Shown here piece after piece: positions 1 to 7,661 of a stretch of 56,495 nucleotides of DNA (within the stretch, counting starts at the first letter, position 1; the number at the start of each line of letters is the position of its first letter). The stretch is from an uncultured Spirochaetales bacterium (GTDB lineage Bacteria; Spirochaetota; Spirochaetia; Sphaerochaetales; Sphaerochaetaceae), in contig CASEKE010000019.1 in the NCBI GenBank assembly GCA_949288415.1, forward strand, positions 1 to 56,495. Reading direction: 5' to 3'. The position numbers were made by a program, and so were the translations under genes. The notes under the pieces were generated by a model. The model was given only the letters and a program-made list of their open reading frames with translations. It made no database searches and was not told the origin of the DNA.

Positions 1-86
1 ATCTTGACCGTTTTCCATCAGTCCGATCATCTTGGAATTCCGCCTAGACAAGATTGATTGTCATGAATATCCTATCAAATCTTCCT

Positions 87-1130
87 TCAGATCGAAGCAC
101 TTTCATATTCGACGATGTACCGTCCTCCGACCTCTCTCACGATGCAGTTCTCTCCGATATAGTTTCTGTCTGGCTCTGCATCGAAGGAACCGCCGGAAAT
201 AGATATGGCTGCATTCTCCAGGGAGGTGGATATGCTGAAATTCTCGAATGTTCCACCCTTTATATATATCTTGATTTTGTCGGCATAATCATCCTGGGAT
301 CCATCCGATGCATATTCTATTTTGCCGTCTATACTTCCTGTGAATGTTTCATCTATCGTCACAACAACACCGTCGACATACCCATTGCTTGGCCAGTAAT
401 ATACATCGAAAGCAACTTTCCCTTCAGGCGCAGTTATATTTGTTTTTCCTTTGAGAACAAGACTGCCGTTGTTATTGGATAAAATATAATCAACATCGTC
501 CATTGCGGAGACTGACACATTTTCCAGAGTCAGATCGGCATAGTTCTGGAATACGATCGCTTTCAGATTCTGGTATATTTCCCCATTCTTGAAATATACT
601 TTCGAGCCCTTGAGAAGCTGGAACCCGTTCGTTTCGGTTCCTGTCGATCCGACGGTACTGTTTATCGTATATTTATAGCCATTCAGATCTACTGTGATAT
701 TTTGACCTTCGACAACTTTGAATCCAGATTCTTCAGTATTTTTCAAAAGTATCAAAGTGTTTTCTTTATTATCGGCCGAAACAGCTTCCACTGCAGCACT
801 GAAGGAATCGTATGTTTTATTCGTCTCTTTGACATAGACGATTCCCTTCTCGCTCCAGACAGCCGTCAATGTGACATCCGCAGAAAGCTCCATGTCCCAA
901 TCATCGAATCTTTGTCCATCCTTTTCCCAGTAAAGAAACGCATATCCTTCCCGAACAGGGTCTTCCGGTCTTACAACGGTAGTCTGACCGGAAATCACTT
1001 CGTCGGCGATGCCATCGTATCCATAATCGTATGTAACGGTATAAGACGGCACGATCGCGCTTGGCTGTTCACATGCAACAAAAACGACAAGTGCAATTGC
1101 AACAATTGCAGAAATAATTGATTTCCTCAT
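87..1130 (-). CDS. InlB-repeat lipoprotein, probably surface or periplasmic
   Basis: 347 aa. The N-terminus is a short positive start, a hydrophobic run and a Cys after VFVA near residue 20, which fits a lipoprotein signal with a relaxed spirochaetal lipobox. Residues about 30-92 match a Listeria-Bacteroides/InlB B-repeat: a Tyr/Val-rich strand, then GYAFLYWEKDG, then the closing LTAVW. Residues about 95-340 are rich in short beta strands, Gly and Asn (VDLNGYKYTI, ISGGSFDAE), as in right-handed beta-helix proteins. Start chosen at the ATG 7 bases after CGGAGGAA. It has its own TTGACA/TAGAAT promoter. The function is not known; adhesion or envelope structure is a guess from the repeat family. 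A second InlB-type lipoprotein lies at 3624-4598. Confidence 0.8.
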   Translation of the reverse strand: MRKSIISAIVAIALVVFVACEQPSAIVPSYTVTYDYGYDGIADEVISGQTTVVRPEDPVREGYAFLYWEKDGQRFDDWDMELSADVTLTAVWSEKGIVYVKETNKTYDSFSAAVEAVSADNKENTLILLKNTEESGFKVVEGQNITVDLNGYKYTINSTVGSTGTETNGFQLLKGSKVYFKNGEIYQNLKAIVFQNYADLTLENVSVSAMDDVDYILSNNNGSLVLKGKTNITAPEGKVAFDVYYWPSNGYVDGVVVTIDETFTGSIDGKIEYASDGSQDDYADKIKIYIKGGTFENFSISTSLENAAISISGGSFDAEPDRNYIGENCIVREVGGRYIVEYESASI

Positions 1131-1149
1131 ATTGTTCCTCCGGCATTAT

Positions 1150-1178
1150 ATTCTAGTAACCATATATTCTCTTGTCAA
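1150..1178 (-). promoter_or_regulatory. Promoter of the 87-1130 lipoprotein gene
   Basis: Read on the minus strand: TTGACA at 1178-1173, a 17-base spacer, and TAGAAT at 1155-1150. The -35 is perfect and the -10 matches five of six. A good SD follows before the ATG at 1130. Confidence 0.75.
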
Positions 1179-1201
1179 TTAAATACATTTAACCATATAT
1201 T
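1157..1201. repeat. 12-bp direct repeat flanking a -35 box
   Basis: TAACCATATATT occurs at 1157-1168 and again at 1190-1201, exactly 33 bp apart (about three helical turns). One copy lies in the spacer between the -10 and -35 of the lipoprotein promoter and the other lies upstream of the -35. This spacing suggests a paired binding site for a regulator, but no regulator is identified. Confidence 0.5.
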
Positions 1202-1448
1202 TTCAGCAATTTGCAAAATAATTTGCCAAATATTGCCATACGTTCTGTTTTTACTTGTACAAGTCTATCGGGCGAACTTGATTTTTTATTTGACTGGCCA
1301 CTGCTCGTCAAATGGAAAACAGGCGCATATTACCACATTCGACGAAACAACGGGAGTTTTACATTCGATAAAAACGAAGGCATACCCATATATGAACAAA
1401 GATCAAAAATACATAGCTTTTTTTCAGTTATGTGTTTATCCTGTCCAT

Positions 1449-2201
1449 ATGAAACTATATTCATGGAACGTCAACGGGATCAGAGCCTGCATGCAGAAAG
1501 GATTTGCCGCATTCATCGAGCAGGAAGATCCGGACATTCTCTGCCTGCAGGAAATCAAGGCAGAGGCAAAGGATTTCGAACTTTCCCTTCCCTCCTACCG
1601 AAAGTATATCAATTCGGCCGAAAAGAAAGGCTATAGCGGAACAGCAATCCTTACAAAGATCGATCCCATTCGTGTCTCCTTCGGGATAGGAATAGAAGAA
1701 CATGACAGAGAAGGAAGAGTGATCACGGCCGAATTCGACGATTTCTTCCTCGTCTGTGCATATATTCCGAACAGCCAGAGAGAACTTGCGAGACTGGACT
1801 ACAGGATGACGTTCGACGAAGCCTTCAGGAATTACGTTTCACGTCTCAATGAGGAAAAAGGTGTGATCATCTGTGGGGATCTCAATGTCGCCCACAAGGA
1901 AATCGACATAAAGAATCCAAAATCGAACATTAGAAATGCCGGCTTCACAATAGAGGAAAGGGAAAGTTTCCAACGTCTTCTGGACAGAGGTTTCATCGAT
2001 TCTTTCAGGTACTTCCACCCGGACGAGAAAGATGCGTACACATGGTGGTCCTACATGTTCAAAGCAAGAGAACGGAATGCCGGATGGAGAATCGATTACT
2101 TCGTCGTCAGCAAGAGTCTGGAGAAACGCATGAAGGATGCCTTCATATGCAGCCATTATCTTGGAAGCGACCACTGTCCCATCTGTCTTGCAATGGAATG
2201 A
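1449..2201 (+). CDS. xth: Exodeoxyribonuclease III (AP endonuclease)
   Basis: 250 aa, normal for the ExoIII/APE1 family. The enzyme cuts DNA 5' of abasic sites and has 3'-exonuclease and 3'-phosphatase activity in base excision repair. Visible motifs: MKLYSWNVNGIRA at the N-terminus, LCLQEIKA with the metal-binding Glu near residue 35, GDLNVAH near 150, GWRIDYF, and the C-terminal SDHCPI with the catalytic Asp-His. The reading frame stays open upstream to 1233, but homology begins at this ATG. No SD is present; TATCCT at 1437-1442 ends six bases before the ATG, which could mean a leaderless message. It heads an operon with the next two genes; the following ATG is one base after its stop codon. 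Confidence 0.93.
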   Translation: MKLYSWNVNGIRACMQKGFAAFIEQEDPDILCLQEIKAEAKDFELSLPSYRKYINSAEKKGYSGTAILTKIDPIRVSFGIGIEEHDREGRVITAEFDDFFLVCAYIPNSQRELARLDYRMTFDEAFRNYVSRLNEEKGVIICGDLNVAHKEIDIKNPKSNIRNAGFTIEERESFQRLLDRGFIDSFRYFHPDEKDAYTWWSYMFKARERNAGWRIDYFVVSKSLEKRMKDAFICSHYLGSDHCPICLAME

Positions 2202-2202
2202 A

Positions 2203-2712
2203 ATGACTAGAGAAGAATTCATAGAAGCCTCATCGTACTGGGAGGTAAAAGACGGGAAAGAGCGTCATGCGGACAATGCTCTCATAAGACAGCTTGCAGA
2301 AGACTTCATTCTCAGGCACAACACCTGTGCACTGGCAACAGGTTACGGCAATCATGTCAGATGTACACCGATCGAGTACAGCTATCACGATGGATGTTTC
2401 TGGATGTTCTCCGAAGGAGGAAAGAAATTTATCGGCCTCATGGACAATTCCAATGTCAGCATCGCCATCTTCGACAGCTACGATGGCTTCTCCAATCTTC
2501 ATGGACTCCAAGCAGACGGTAAGGCCGAACTTGTAGAACCATTTTCCGAGGCTTACCTTGCCCACGCAAATTTCAAGGGAATAAACGAAATCTTTCTACG
2601 AAAGCTGCAGAGACCGATGTATCTGATATGCGTGCATCCGACACGTTTCGATTGCCTTTTCTCGGATTTCAAGCGATTGGGCTTCTCGCCTCGGCAGACA
2701 TTCGTTTTATGA
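2203..2712 (+). CDS. Pyridoxamine 5'-phosphate oxidase-like flavoprotein
   Basis: 169 aa. The sequence looks like the small FMN-binding split-barrel family: ALATGYGNHVRCTPIEYSY, then GCFWMFSEGGKKF, and NSNVSIAIFD. These proteins bind FMN, F420 or haem; many have no known substrate. The ATG starts one base after the exonuclease stop codon, so translation is probably coupled. The stop overlaps the next start as ATGA. It is probably a reductase or flavin-binding protein rather than true PdxH, which is longer and has a conserved C-terminal Arg-rich segment not seen here. Confidence 0.75.
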   Translation: MTREEFIEASSYWEVKDGKERHADNALIRQLAEDFILRHNTCALATGYGNHVRCTPIEYSYHDGCFWMFSEGGKKFIGLMDNSNVSIAIFDSYDGFSNLHGLQADGKAELVEPFSEAYLAHANFKGINEIFLRKLQRPMYLICVHPTRFDCLFSDFKRLGFSPRQTFVL

Positions 2713-3455
2713 TGGAGAAGGATATGGGCAACGAATACGACGAAGAAGGATTCTTCCTTCGTTATGCATCCATGGACAGGAGCAGATATGGACTCAATGC
2801 CGCCGGAGAATGGCATCAGCTCAGACTTCTTTTTCCACCATTGGATGGAAAGGACGTACTCGATCTCGGATGCGGGTACGGCTGGCACAGCATGTACTGC
2901 ATACAGAAAGGCGCACGAAAAGTCCTTGGCATCGATTCGAGCGAACGCATGTTGCAGCAGGCAAGAAAGATGAATGCAGACGAAAGAATCGAGTACAGAC
3001 GAACTGGAATCGAGGAATACGATTACCCTGCCGACTCATGGGATCTGGTAGTCTCCAATCTTGCCCTGCACTACATAGAGGATCTTGGAAAAGTGTATTC
3101 GGACGTATACAGGACGCTCAGAAGCCGCGGCATTTTCCTATTCAATATCGAACATCCGACATTCACAGCGGAAGGAAGGGAGGAATGGGTATGCAGCAGC
3201 GATGGAAAACGTCTTTTCTGGCCTGTCGACAACTACTTCAGTCCTGGACCGCGAGAAACGATCTTTCTCGGAAGCAAGGTAGTCAAGCAGCACCATACAC
3301 TCACGCAGATATTGAACGGCCTCGTCGAAAGCGGATTCGACATCAAGGCAGTCATGGAAGCTCATCCTTCGAAGGAAATGATGAACCTAGAGGGAATGGA
3401 CGACGAGATGAGGCGCCCTATGATGTTGCTTGTAAAGGCCGAAGCTGGAAAATGA
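2709..3455 (+). CDS. Class I SAM-dependent methyltransferase
   Basis: 248 aa from the ATG overlapping the previous stop as ATGA. Motif I is VLDLGCGYGWHS near residue 50, followed by VLGIDSSERML (motif II acidic end), then DLVVSNLALHYIEDL (motif IV region) and GIFLFNIEHPTF. This is a Methyltransf_11-type fold of the UbiE/small-molecule class. The opening GNEYDEEGFFLRYASMDRS and the EWHQL segment are typical of a methyltransferase subgroup with unassigned substrate. A downstream ATG at 2724 is possible but has its SD too close. Last gene of the exonuclease operon. Confidence 0.85.
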   Translation: MMEKDMGNEYDEEGFFLRYASMDRSRYGLNAAGEWHQLRLLFPPLDGKDVLDLGCGYGWHSMYCIQKGARKVLGIDSSERMLQQARKMNADERIEYRRTGIEEYDYPADSWDLVVSNLALHYIEDLGKVYSDVYRTLRSRGIFLFNIEHPTFTAEGREEWVCSSDGKRLFWPVDNYFSPGPRETIFLGSKVVKQHHTLTQILNGLVESGFDIKAVMEAHPSKEMMNLEGMDDEMRRPMMLLVKAEAGK

Positions 3456-3573
3456 CAAATAAAACGGTTATTCACTTGATTTGACGATTTGATGTCATAT
3501 TTTAGTGTTTTTCTGTATTTTTTCGCTTTGAATTGTTTTTTCGATCTTTAGTAAGTGCTCATGACAAATAAAA
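3452..3573. repeat. 13-bp direct repeat in an AT-rich gap
   Basis: ATGACAAATAAAA occurs at 3452-3464, over the methyltransferase stop codon, and at 3561-3573, beside a terminator. The bases between are T-rich and show no gene. Confidence 0.4.
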
Positions 3574-3600
3574 ACAGCACCCCGTAAAAGGAGTGCTGCA
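3565..3600 (-). terminator. Terminator of the 3624-4598 lipoprotein gene
   Basis: Read on the minus strand: GCAGCACTCC, a short loop, GGGGTGCTG (one G-U pair), then TTTTTATTTG. It lies 24 bases past the stop codon. Confidence 0.75.
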
Positions 3601-3623
3601 CCCAGTATTGCCATGCTGGACAA

Positions 3624-4598
3624 TCATTCGATGTCGATTGCAAGACCAGTGTAGATCGCCGTCTCGAAATCCAAGGTGGCTATGTCCGTACTTAGTTCCT
3701 GATTTCTATGGTCCACTACGATGTTGATGACCAGATCGGTATCCGGATATAGGTCAATCGCCGCATCAAGCATATCCTTGTATCCTACCCCTCCGATCTT
3801 TACCTCGTTGTCCACGACCTCATACGTCTGCTCGACGGACACAGGGCCTAGTACGGTGAAGTCCTTTGAGAGATTCAGATTGACCATTGCATTTGCAGAA
3901 CCTATTCCGGAGTCGAACAATGTCTGGGACAGAAGCGCATCGAATCTTCTCACGCCTTTCGGCACGTTGCTCCAGTCGTCGTACGGAGCATAGTCATTGA
4001 CAGGTACCCACCCTGCAAATTCATAGCCGCGAGGAATTTCCTTTGTGCCGGGCTCACCTGGATACTTGAAATCCTCCATGCGCTGTGTCATCCAGACCTT
4101 TCCGTCAAGGTAGTAATAAATCAGCTCGGAAAAACGGGCATCGTAACGTAGCACGCCGTCGGCAGGAGCTGTCCAATCCGTGACCGGAGCAGTGCCTCCT
4201 TCCGGGTACCAACCGATGAAAACCGCCCTTCCATCTCTGGTTGCTGCAGTTATAGGAGTTCCCGGATTTGCGAATTCGGAAATCAGCTGTGACTTCCAGA
4301 GAGTTCCGCCGACATAGAAATCGATGGAATCTATCTTTGATATCTGTGCATCGAACCTCGAGATTCCTTCCGGCTGCTGGTCCCAATCTGTATAAAGGCC
4401 TTCCGTTCCTTCCAGTTTCCATCCATCCAGTACCTCATCTTCAGCAAGAATCGGATCGGCAGGTTTCTCGAACTGTCCCCTTTCCTGAACGAGATACGGC
4501 TCTCCTTCCACAAAGTATTCGGATCTGAACGTCGTACAGGAAGAAAGCAAGAGAACCGATGCCAGAAGAATGTAGGCAACATATTTGATTTTTCTCAT
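3624..4598 (-). CDS. Lipoprotein with tandem InlB-like repeats
   Basis: 324 aa. A signal peptide ends at LLLSSC, a clear lipobox with Cys21. Residues about 30-230 hold three degenerate repeats of about 65 aa. Each ends with GW, a proline-rich stretch, W, then G(I/V)xR(F/Y)DA: at QPEGISRFDA, PADGVLRYDA and PKGVRRFDA. This matches the InlB B-repeat pattern. The C-terminal 90 residues are different (VNLNLSKDF, DLVINIVVDHRNQ) and unrecognised. SD AGGAGGG precedes the ATG. A TTGCGA/TAGAAT promoter is upstream and a strong terminator downstream, so it is a single-gene transcript. It is probably envelope-anchored; its role is unknown. Confidence 0.78.
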   Translation of the reverse strand: MRKIKYVAYILLASVLLLSSCTTFRSEYFVEGEPYLVQERGQFEKPADPILAEDEVLDGWKLEGTEGLYTDWDQQPEGISRFDAQISKIDSIDFYVGGTLWKSQLISEFANPGTPITAATRDGRAVFIGWYPEGGTAPVTDWTAPADGVLRYDARFSELIYYYLDGKVWMTQRMEDFKYPGEPGTKEIPRGYEFAGWVPVNDYAPYDDWSNVPKGVRRFDALLSQTLFDSGIGSANAMVNLNLSKDFTVLGPVSVEQTYEVVDNEVKIGGVGYKDMLDAAIDLYPDTDLVINIVVDHRNQELSTDIATLDFETAIYTGLAIDIE

Positions 4599-4621
4599 AG
4601 GATACCCTCCTCATTGCTTTG

Positions 4622-4650
4622 ATTCTACCTAAGAAAGAGCCTGCTCGCAA
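4622..4650 (-). promoter_or_regulatory. Promoter of the 3624-4598 lipoprotein gene
   Basis: Minus strand TTGCGA at 4650-4645, a 17-base spacer and TAGAAT at 4627-4622. The leader is about 20 bases and carries the SD. Confidence 0.6.
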
Positions 4651-4764
4651 GATGAAAAACGATACATTTAAGCAAAAATGTCTTACAATCCATACTTTCC
4701 GTTCCAGCATATTGTTTCACATTTTTGTTGCCAATTCCCACACATAAGGGATTATCATCGGATT

Positions 4765-5712
4765 ATGATCGTAAGCGCATCTCGAAGAACGGACATACCC
4801 GCCTGCTATCCTCGTTGGTTCTCATGCCGGATAAACGAGGGATACGTGCTTGTCAGGAACACATATAGATACCACGAACTCGTCAGGGTACCTCTCGACA
4901 GGGACAATGTCGACGCATTCGTATTCTGGACGAAGAATCCTCTCCCCTTTTTTCCATATCTTCCCACCCTGGACGGATACCCCTATTACTTCCATTTCAC
5001 TCTCACATCATACGGCAATGACATTGAGAAAAATGTTCCAAGCAAGAACAACGTACTCATTCCTGCATTCGAAAGACTTTCCCGAATGATCGGTCCAAAT
5101 CGTATGATATGGCGTTACGATCCGATTTTCTTCAGCGGAAAATATACATTAAATTACCACAAGAAGTATTTCTCGATGCTTGCCGAAAGACTTTCCGGTT
5201 TCACGAAAACCTGCGTTGTAAGTTTTCTGGACATGTATCCGTCGATCGGAAAGGCAATGGATGAAGCCGGATATGAAGCATCGTCCGCAATTTGCGAGGA
5301 GGAACTGCTTCGACATATCGTCGACACCGGGCGGAACACCGGTATCTCGATACGGCTATGCTGCGAAAAAGCCCATGAGAATATTCCAGGTCTCGAAAGA
5401 AGCCGTTGCATCGACAAGACACTGATCGAAAACCTTTCCGGTCGCTTTCTCGATGTCGGTCGCGACCGCAATCAGAGATCTGGATGCAACTGTGTGGAAA
5501 GCATCGACATCGGAAGCTACGGCACATGCTCCAACGGGTGCATATATTGCTATGCTAATTCCAAAAGGCGTCCCTTGTGCACGACGGACTTCGATCCGCT
5601 CTCGCCAATCCTTTGCAGTAGCATCGAGGATGACGACGTCATCGTGGAACGCGAGTTCAAATCGTGCAGATCCGAAGATGCATCTTTATTCCGATCGTTC
5701 AAAGAACCCTAA
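4765..5712 (+). CDS. DUF1848-family protein with a C-terminal CX3CX2C cluster
   Basis: 315 aa. The opening MIVSASRRTDIPA is the signature of DUF1848 proteins. VFWTKNP follows near residue 55 and MIWRYDPIF near 115. The C-terminal part has CNCVESIDIGSYGTCSNGC and then CYA, giving CX3CX2C (CSNGCIYC), the spacing used by radical-SAM proteins to hold a 4Fe-4S cluster. The reaction is unknown. The frame is open upstream to 4678, but homology begins at the ATG chosen. There is no close SD. TATCAT at 4753-4758 lies six bases before the ATG, with TTGCCA at 4728 as a possible -35 (19-base spacer), so the message may be leaderless. Confidence 0.8.
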   Translation: MIVSASRRTDIPACYPRWFSCRINEGYVLVRNTYRYHELVRVPLDRDNVDAFVFWTKNPLPFFPYLPTLDGYPYYFHFTLTSYGNDIEKNVPSKNNVLIPAFERLSRMIGPNRMIWRYDPIFFSGKYTLNYHKKYFSMLAERLSGFTKTCVVSFLDMYPSIGKAMDEAGYEASSAICEEELLRHIVDTGRNTGISIRLCCEKAHENIPGLERSRCIDKTLIENLSGRFLDVGRDRNQRSGCNCVESIDIGSYGTCSNGCIYCYANSKRRPLCTTDFDPLSPILCSSIEDDDVIVEREFKSCRSEDASLFRSFKEP

Positions 5713-5862
5713 AGACCCTAAAAAACAATATATCACGATGCAATATTGCAAAAAAACTTGAAAGCTACAAATAAAATTATTTATAGATAATAATCCGTTA
5801 TCGGAATTAAAACACTGTATAAGTGTTAATTTTCGGTTTGTAAAACATATTACGGAAAGATA

Positions 5863-5887
5863 CGACGAAGCTATAGCCTCGTTTTTT
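5863..5887 (+). terminator. Probable intrinsic terminator
   Basis: CGAAGC, loop TATA, GCCTCG (one mismatch) followed by TTTTTT. It is 150 bases past the DUF1848 stop and just before the next promoter. Confidence 0.5.
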
Positions 5888-5889
5888 AC

Positions 5890-5917
5890 TTGACCATCGG
5901 TCAAAAAACTTCATAAT
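5890..5917 (+). promoter_or_regulatory. CofE-like gene promoter with operator palindrome over the -35
   Basis: TTGACC at 5890-5895, a 16-base spacer and CATAAT at 5912-5917. The -35 is the left arm of a perfect palindrome TTGACC-ATC-GGTCAA at 5890-5904, the size and form of a TetR-type operator. A bound repressor would block the -35. No TetR gene is in the window. Confidence 0.6.
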
Positions 5918-5977
5918 TACAGACGGTGCACGTCTTTCCATTTCGGAAATATCTTGCGCATTATAAGGAAGCTGAAT

Positions 5978-7174
5978 ATGTCTAGAACACTTGGAGTAAT
6001 TTCGCGCGGAGTCAGGGCTCCTATCATCAGAGAAGGAGACGACCTGGCGGCAATCGTCACAGAAAGTTTGATGGAAGCAATCAGAGAAGAGAACATCACT
6101 GTACACGACAGGGACATCGTCGGAGTCACTGAGGCTGTACTGGCAAGAAGCCAGGGCAACTATTGCACATGCGACGATATCGCAAAGGATGTAAAGGCGA
6201 AGTTCGGCGACAGTACTGTCGGACTCATCTTCCCGATTCTCTCCAGAAACAGGTTCTCCCTGATTCTCAAAGGAATCGCCAGAGGAGCCAGGAAGATCGT
6301 TCTCATGCTCAGCTATCCTAGCGACGAGGTCGGGAACCACCTCGTGTCTCTCGACCAGGTCGATGCCGAAGGTCTCAATCCGTATTCGGACGTCCTTACA
6401 GAGGAAGAGTACAGAAAGCATTTCGGATTCCGGAAACATGAATTCACAGGAGTGGACTACGTAGAATTCTACAAGGATCTCATCACGGCTGAGAACTGCG
6501 AATGCGAGATCGTGTTTGCAAACAGCGCCACCCGCATACTCGACTACACGGATTCTGTCATATGCGCGGACATCCACTCGAGAGCCAGGAGCAAGAGACT
6601 TCTCAAGGCTGCAGGTGCAAGAATTGTCTATGGCCTCGACGAGCTCATGACCGAAAGCATAGATGGATCCGGATACAACAGCGAGTACGGACTTCTAGGT
6701 TCCAACAAGGCAACAGAGAACACTCTCAAGCTGTTCCCGAGGGACAGCCAGGCATTTGCGGAAAAGCTTTCCGGAATGGTCTCCGAGGCTACAGGGAAAA
6801 AAGTCGAGGCACTTGTATACGGCGACGGTGCATTCAAGGATCCTCAGGGAAAGATATGGGAACTTGCCGACCCGGTCGTCTCCCCCGGCTATACATCCGG
6901 TCTTGCCGGACTTCCGAACGAGGTCAAACTGAAGTATCTTGCAGACAACGATTTCGCATCGCTCAAAGGAGAGGAGCTCAAGAATGCGATGAAGGACTTC
7001 ATCTCGCACAAGAACAAAGATCTCAAAGGGCAGATGGTCAGCCAGGGCACTACCCCCAGAAAGCTGACGGATCTCATCGGCTCTCTCTGCGACCTTACAA
7101 GCGGAAGCGGGGACAAGGGAACTCCGATCATCTTCATCCAAGGGTATTTCGATACCTACGCGGACGAGAAATGA
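5978..7174 (+). CDS. Coenzyme F420-0:L-glutamate ligase (CofE)-like protein
   Basis: 398 aa, longer than archaeal CofE (about 250 aa). The N-terminal half follows the CofE/FbiB ligase pattern: VISRGVRAPIIREGDDL, DRDIVGVTEAVLARSQGNY (the conserved ITEKIVAxAEG-like metal/nucleotide site), a middle region LSRNRFSLILKGIARG, and near 290 VYGDGAFKDPQGKIWELADP, which matches the family's second metal-binding stretch. The family adds gamma-linked glutamate to F420-0. No other F420 genes are in the window, and relatives in bacteria without F420 have no known substrate, so another gamma-glutamyl ligation is possible. Start chosen at the ATG 8 bases after AAGGA; the upstream ATG at 5954 has no SD. A strong hairpin follows the stop. 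Confidence 0.78.
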   Translation: MSRTLGVISRGVRAPIIREGDDLAAIVTESLMEAIREENITVHDRDIVGVTEAVLARSQGNYCTCDDIAKDVKAKFGDSTVGLIFPILSRNRFSLILKGIARGARKIVLMLSYPSDEVGNHLVSLDQVDAEGLNPYSDVLTEEEYRKHFGFRKHEFTGVDYVEFYKDLITAENCECEIVFANSATRILDYTDSVICADIHSRARSKRLLKAAGARIVYGLDELMTESIDGSGYNSEYGLLGSNKATENTLKLFPRDSQAFAEKLSGMVSEATGKKVEALVYGDGAFKDPQGKIWELADPVVSPGYTSGLAGLPNEVKLKYLADNDFASLKGEELKNAMKDFISHKNKDLKGQMVSQGTTPRKLTDLIGSLCDLTSGSGDKGTPIIFIQGYFDTYADEK

Positions 7175-7186
7175 CGAAGATGGAAA

Positions 7187-7215
7187 GAAGATGCCGCCGA
7201 AAAAGCGGCATCTTC
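7187..7215 (+). terminator. Strong hairpin after the CofE-like gene
   Basis: GAAGATGCCGC, loop of seven bases, GCGGCATCTTC: an 11-bp perfect stem 13 bases past the stop. The tail is not U-rich, so it may protect the 3' end rather than terminate alone. Confidence 0.5.
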
Positions 7216-7217
7216 CG

Positions 7218-7403
7218 TCAATGAGGAATCATGAAGCAAAAGACATGGAAACCATGTACGGCCGATGATTCGCCACGGACGAAAGAAACTATTGAACTCT
7301 CCGGAACGCCTTCTGCAATCGTCACATGCCGAAGCGATTTCATCCAGCAAGCATCGAACTGCTGGGCACATCGCGCCCTCCGGAGGAAATAACCAGGATG
7401 CAT
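7218..7403 (-). CDS. Possible small HTH protein or decayed XRE-type gene
   Basis: 61 aa, with GAAAGG five bases before the ATG. The middle part, HVTIAEGVPESSIVSFVRGE, resembles the recognition helix region of XRE-type repressors (GVPxSxxSRFxRGER). The residues after it (HGFHVFCFMIPH) do not match the rest of that fold, so this may be a decayed or frame-shifted remnant. It lies in the gap between two genes that converge here. Chance similarity is possible; confidence is low. Confidence 0.25.
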   Translation of the reverse strand: MHPGYFLRRARCAQQFDACWMKSLRHVTIAEGVPESSIVSFVRGESSAVHGFHVFCFMIPH

Positions 7404-7523
7404 GGCAACCTTTCTTTAATTGACGAAATGAATTTCACTTCTCAGATCCATGAAAATAACGATTAGAAAAAGCAGGCAAGTTTTTTTCTTGTCCCATTGA
7501 GTAATTTTATACACAGGAGGAAA

Positions 7524-7661
7524 TTGCCGATAAAATTTGCCTTCCTTACAATACTTGCGGCACTCTGCAATGCCGAAAAAAAAGAAAGTAAGGAAGGCAA
7601 ACTATATAAGAATCCCGGATACGGCTTTCAGGACCTGTCAGCCCTGATCCTTGGCCATTAG
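7524..7661 (+). CDS. Possible small secreted peptide or lipoprotein
   Basis: 45 codons from a TTG three bases after AGGAGG. The product begins MPIKFAFLTILAALCNAEKK, which looks like an entericidin-type signal sequence (basic residue, hydrophobic run, Cys, then charged mature part). It ends at a TAG inside the 3' end of the opposing MATE gene. The TTG start, tight SD spacing and the inverted repeat running through it all weaken the case. Confidence 0.22.
   Translation: MPIKFAFLTILAALCNAEKKESKEGKLYKNPGYGFQDLSALILGH
7536..7601. repeat. Nested inverted repeat with 14-bp perfect arms
   Basis: TTTGCCTTCCTTAC at 7536-7549 is the exact reverse complement of 7588-7601. Between them lies a second small stem, CGGCA at 7558-7562 with TGCCG at 7571-7575, followed by eight A residues. 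On the minus strand the structure lies just past the MATE gene and includes a TTTCTTTTTTTT run, so it could act in its 3' end. It could also be the ends of a very small mobile element. Confidence 0.5.

Larger units (their letters stand above)
5713..5977. other. Intergenic region before the CofE-like gene
   Basis: 265 bases, AT-rich, with no convincing gene. It holds a terminator-like hairpin at 5863-5887 and a palindrome-containing promoter at 5890-5917 (both listed separately). The rest shows nothing I recognise. Confidence 0.5.

Noticed and set aside
1..86. Possible partial gene on the minus strand reading off the left edge (ATG at 30)
   Set aside because: Only ten codons are visible and the SD is weak, so nothing can be said about the product.
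5807..6577. A 256-codon open frame on the minus strand
   Set aside because: It lies opposite the CofE-like gene, which has family motifs and an SD; the translation matches nothing.
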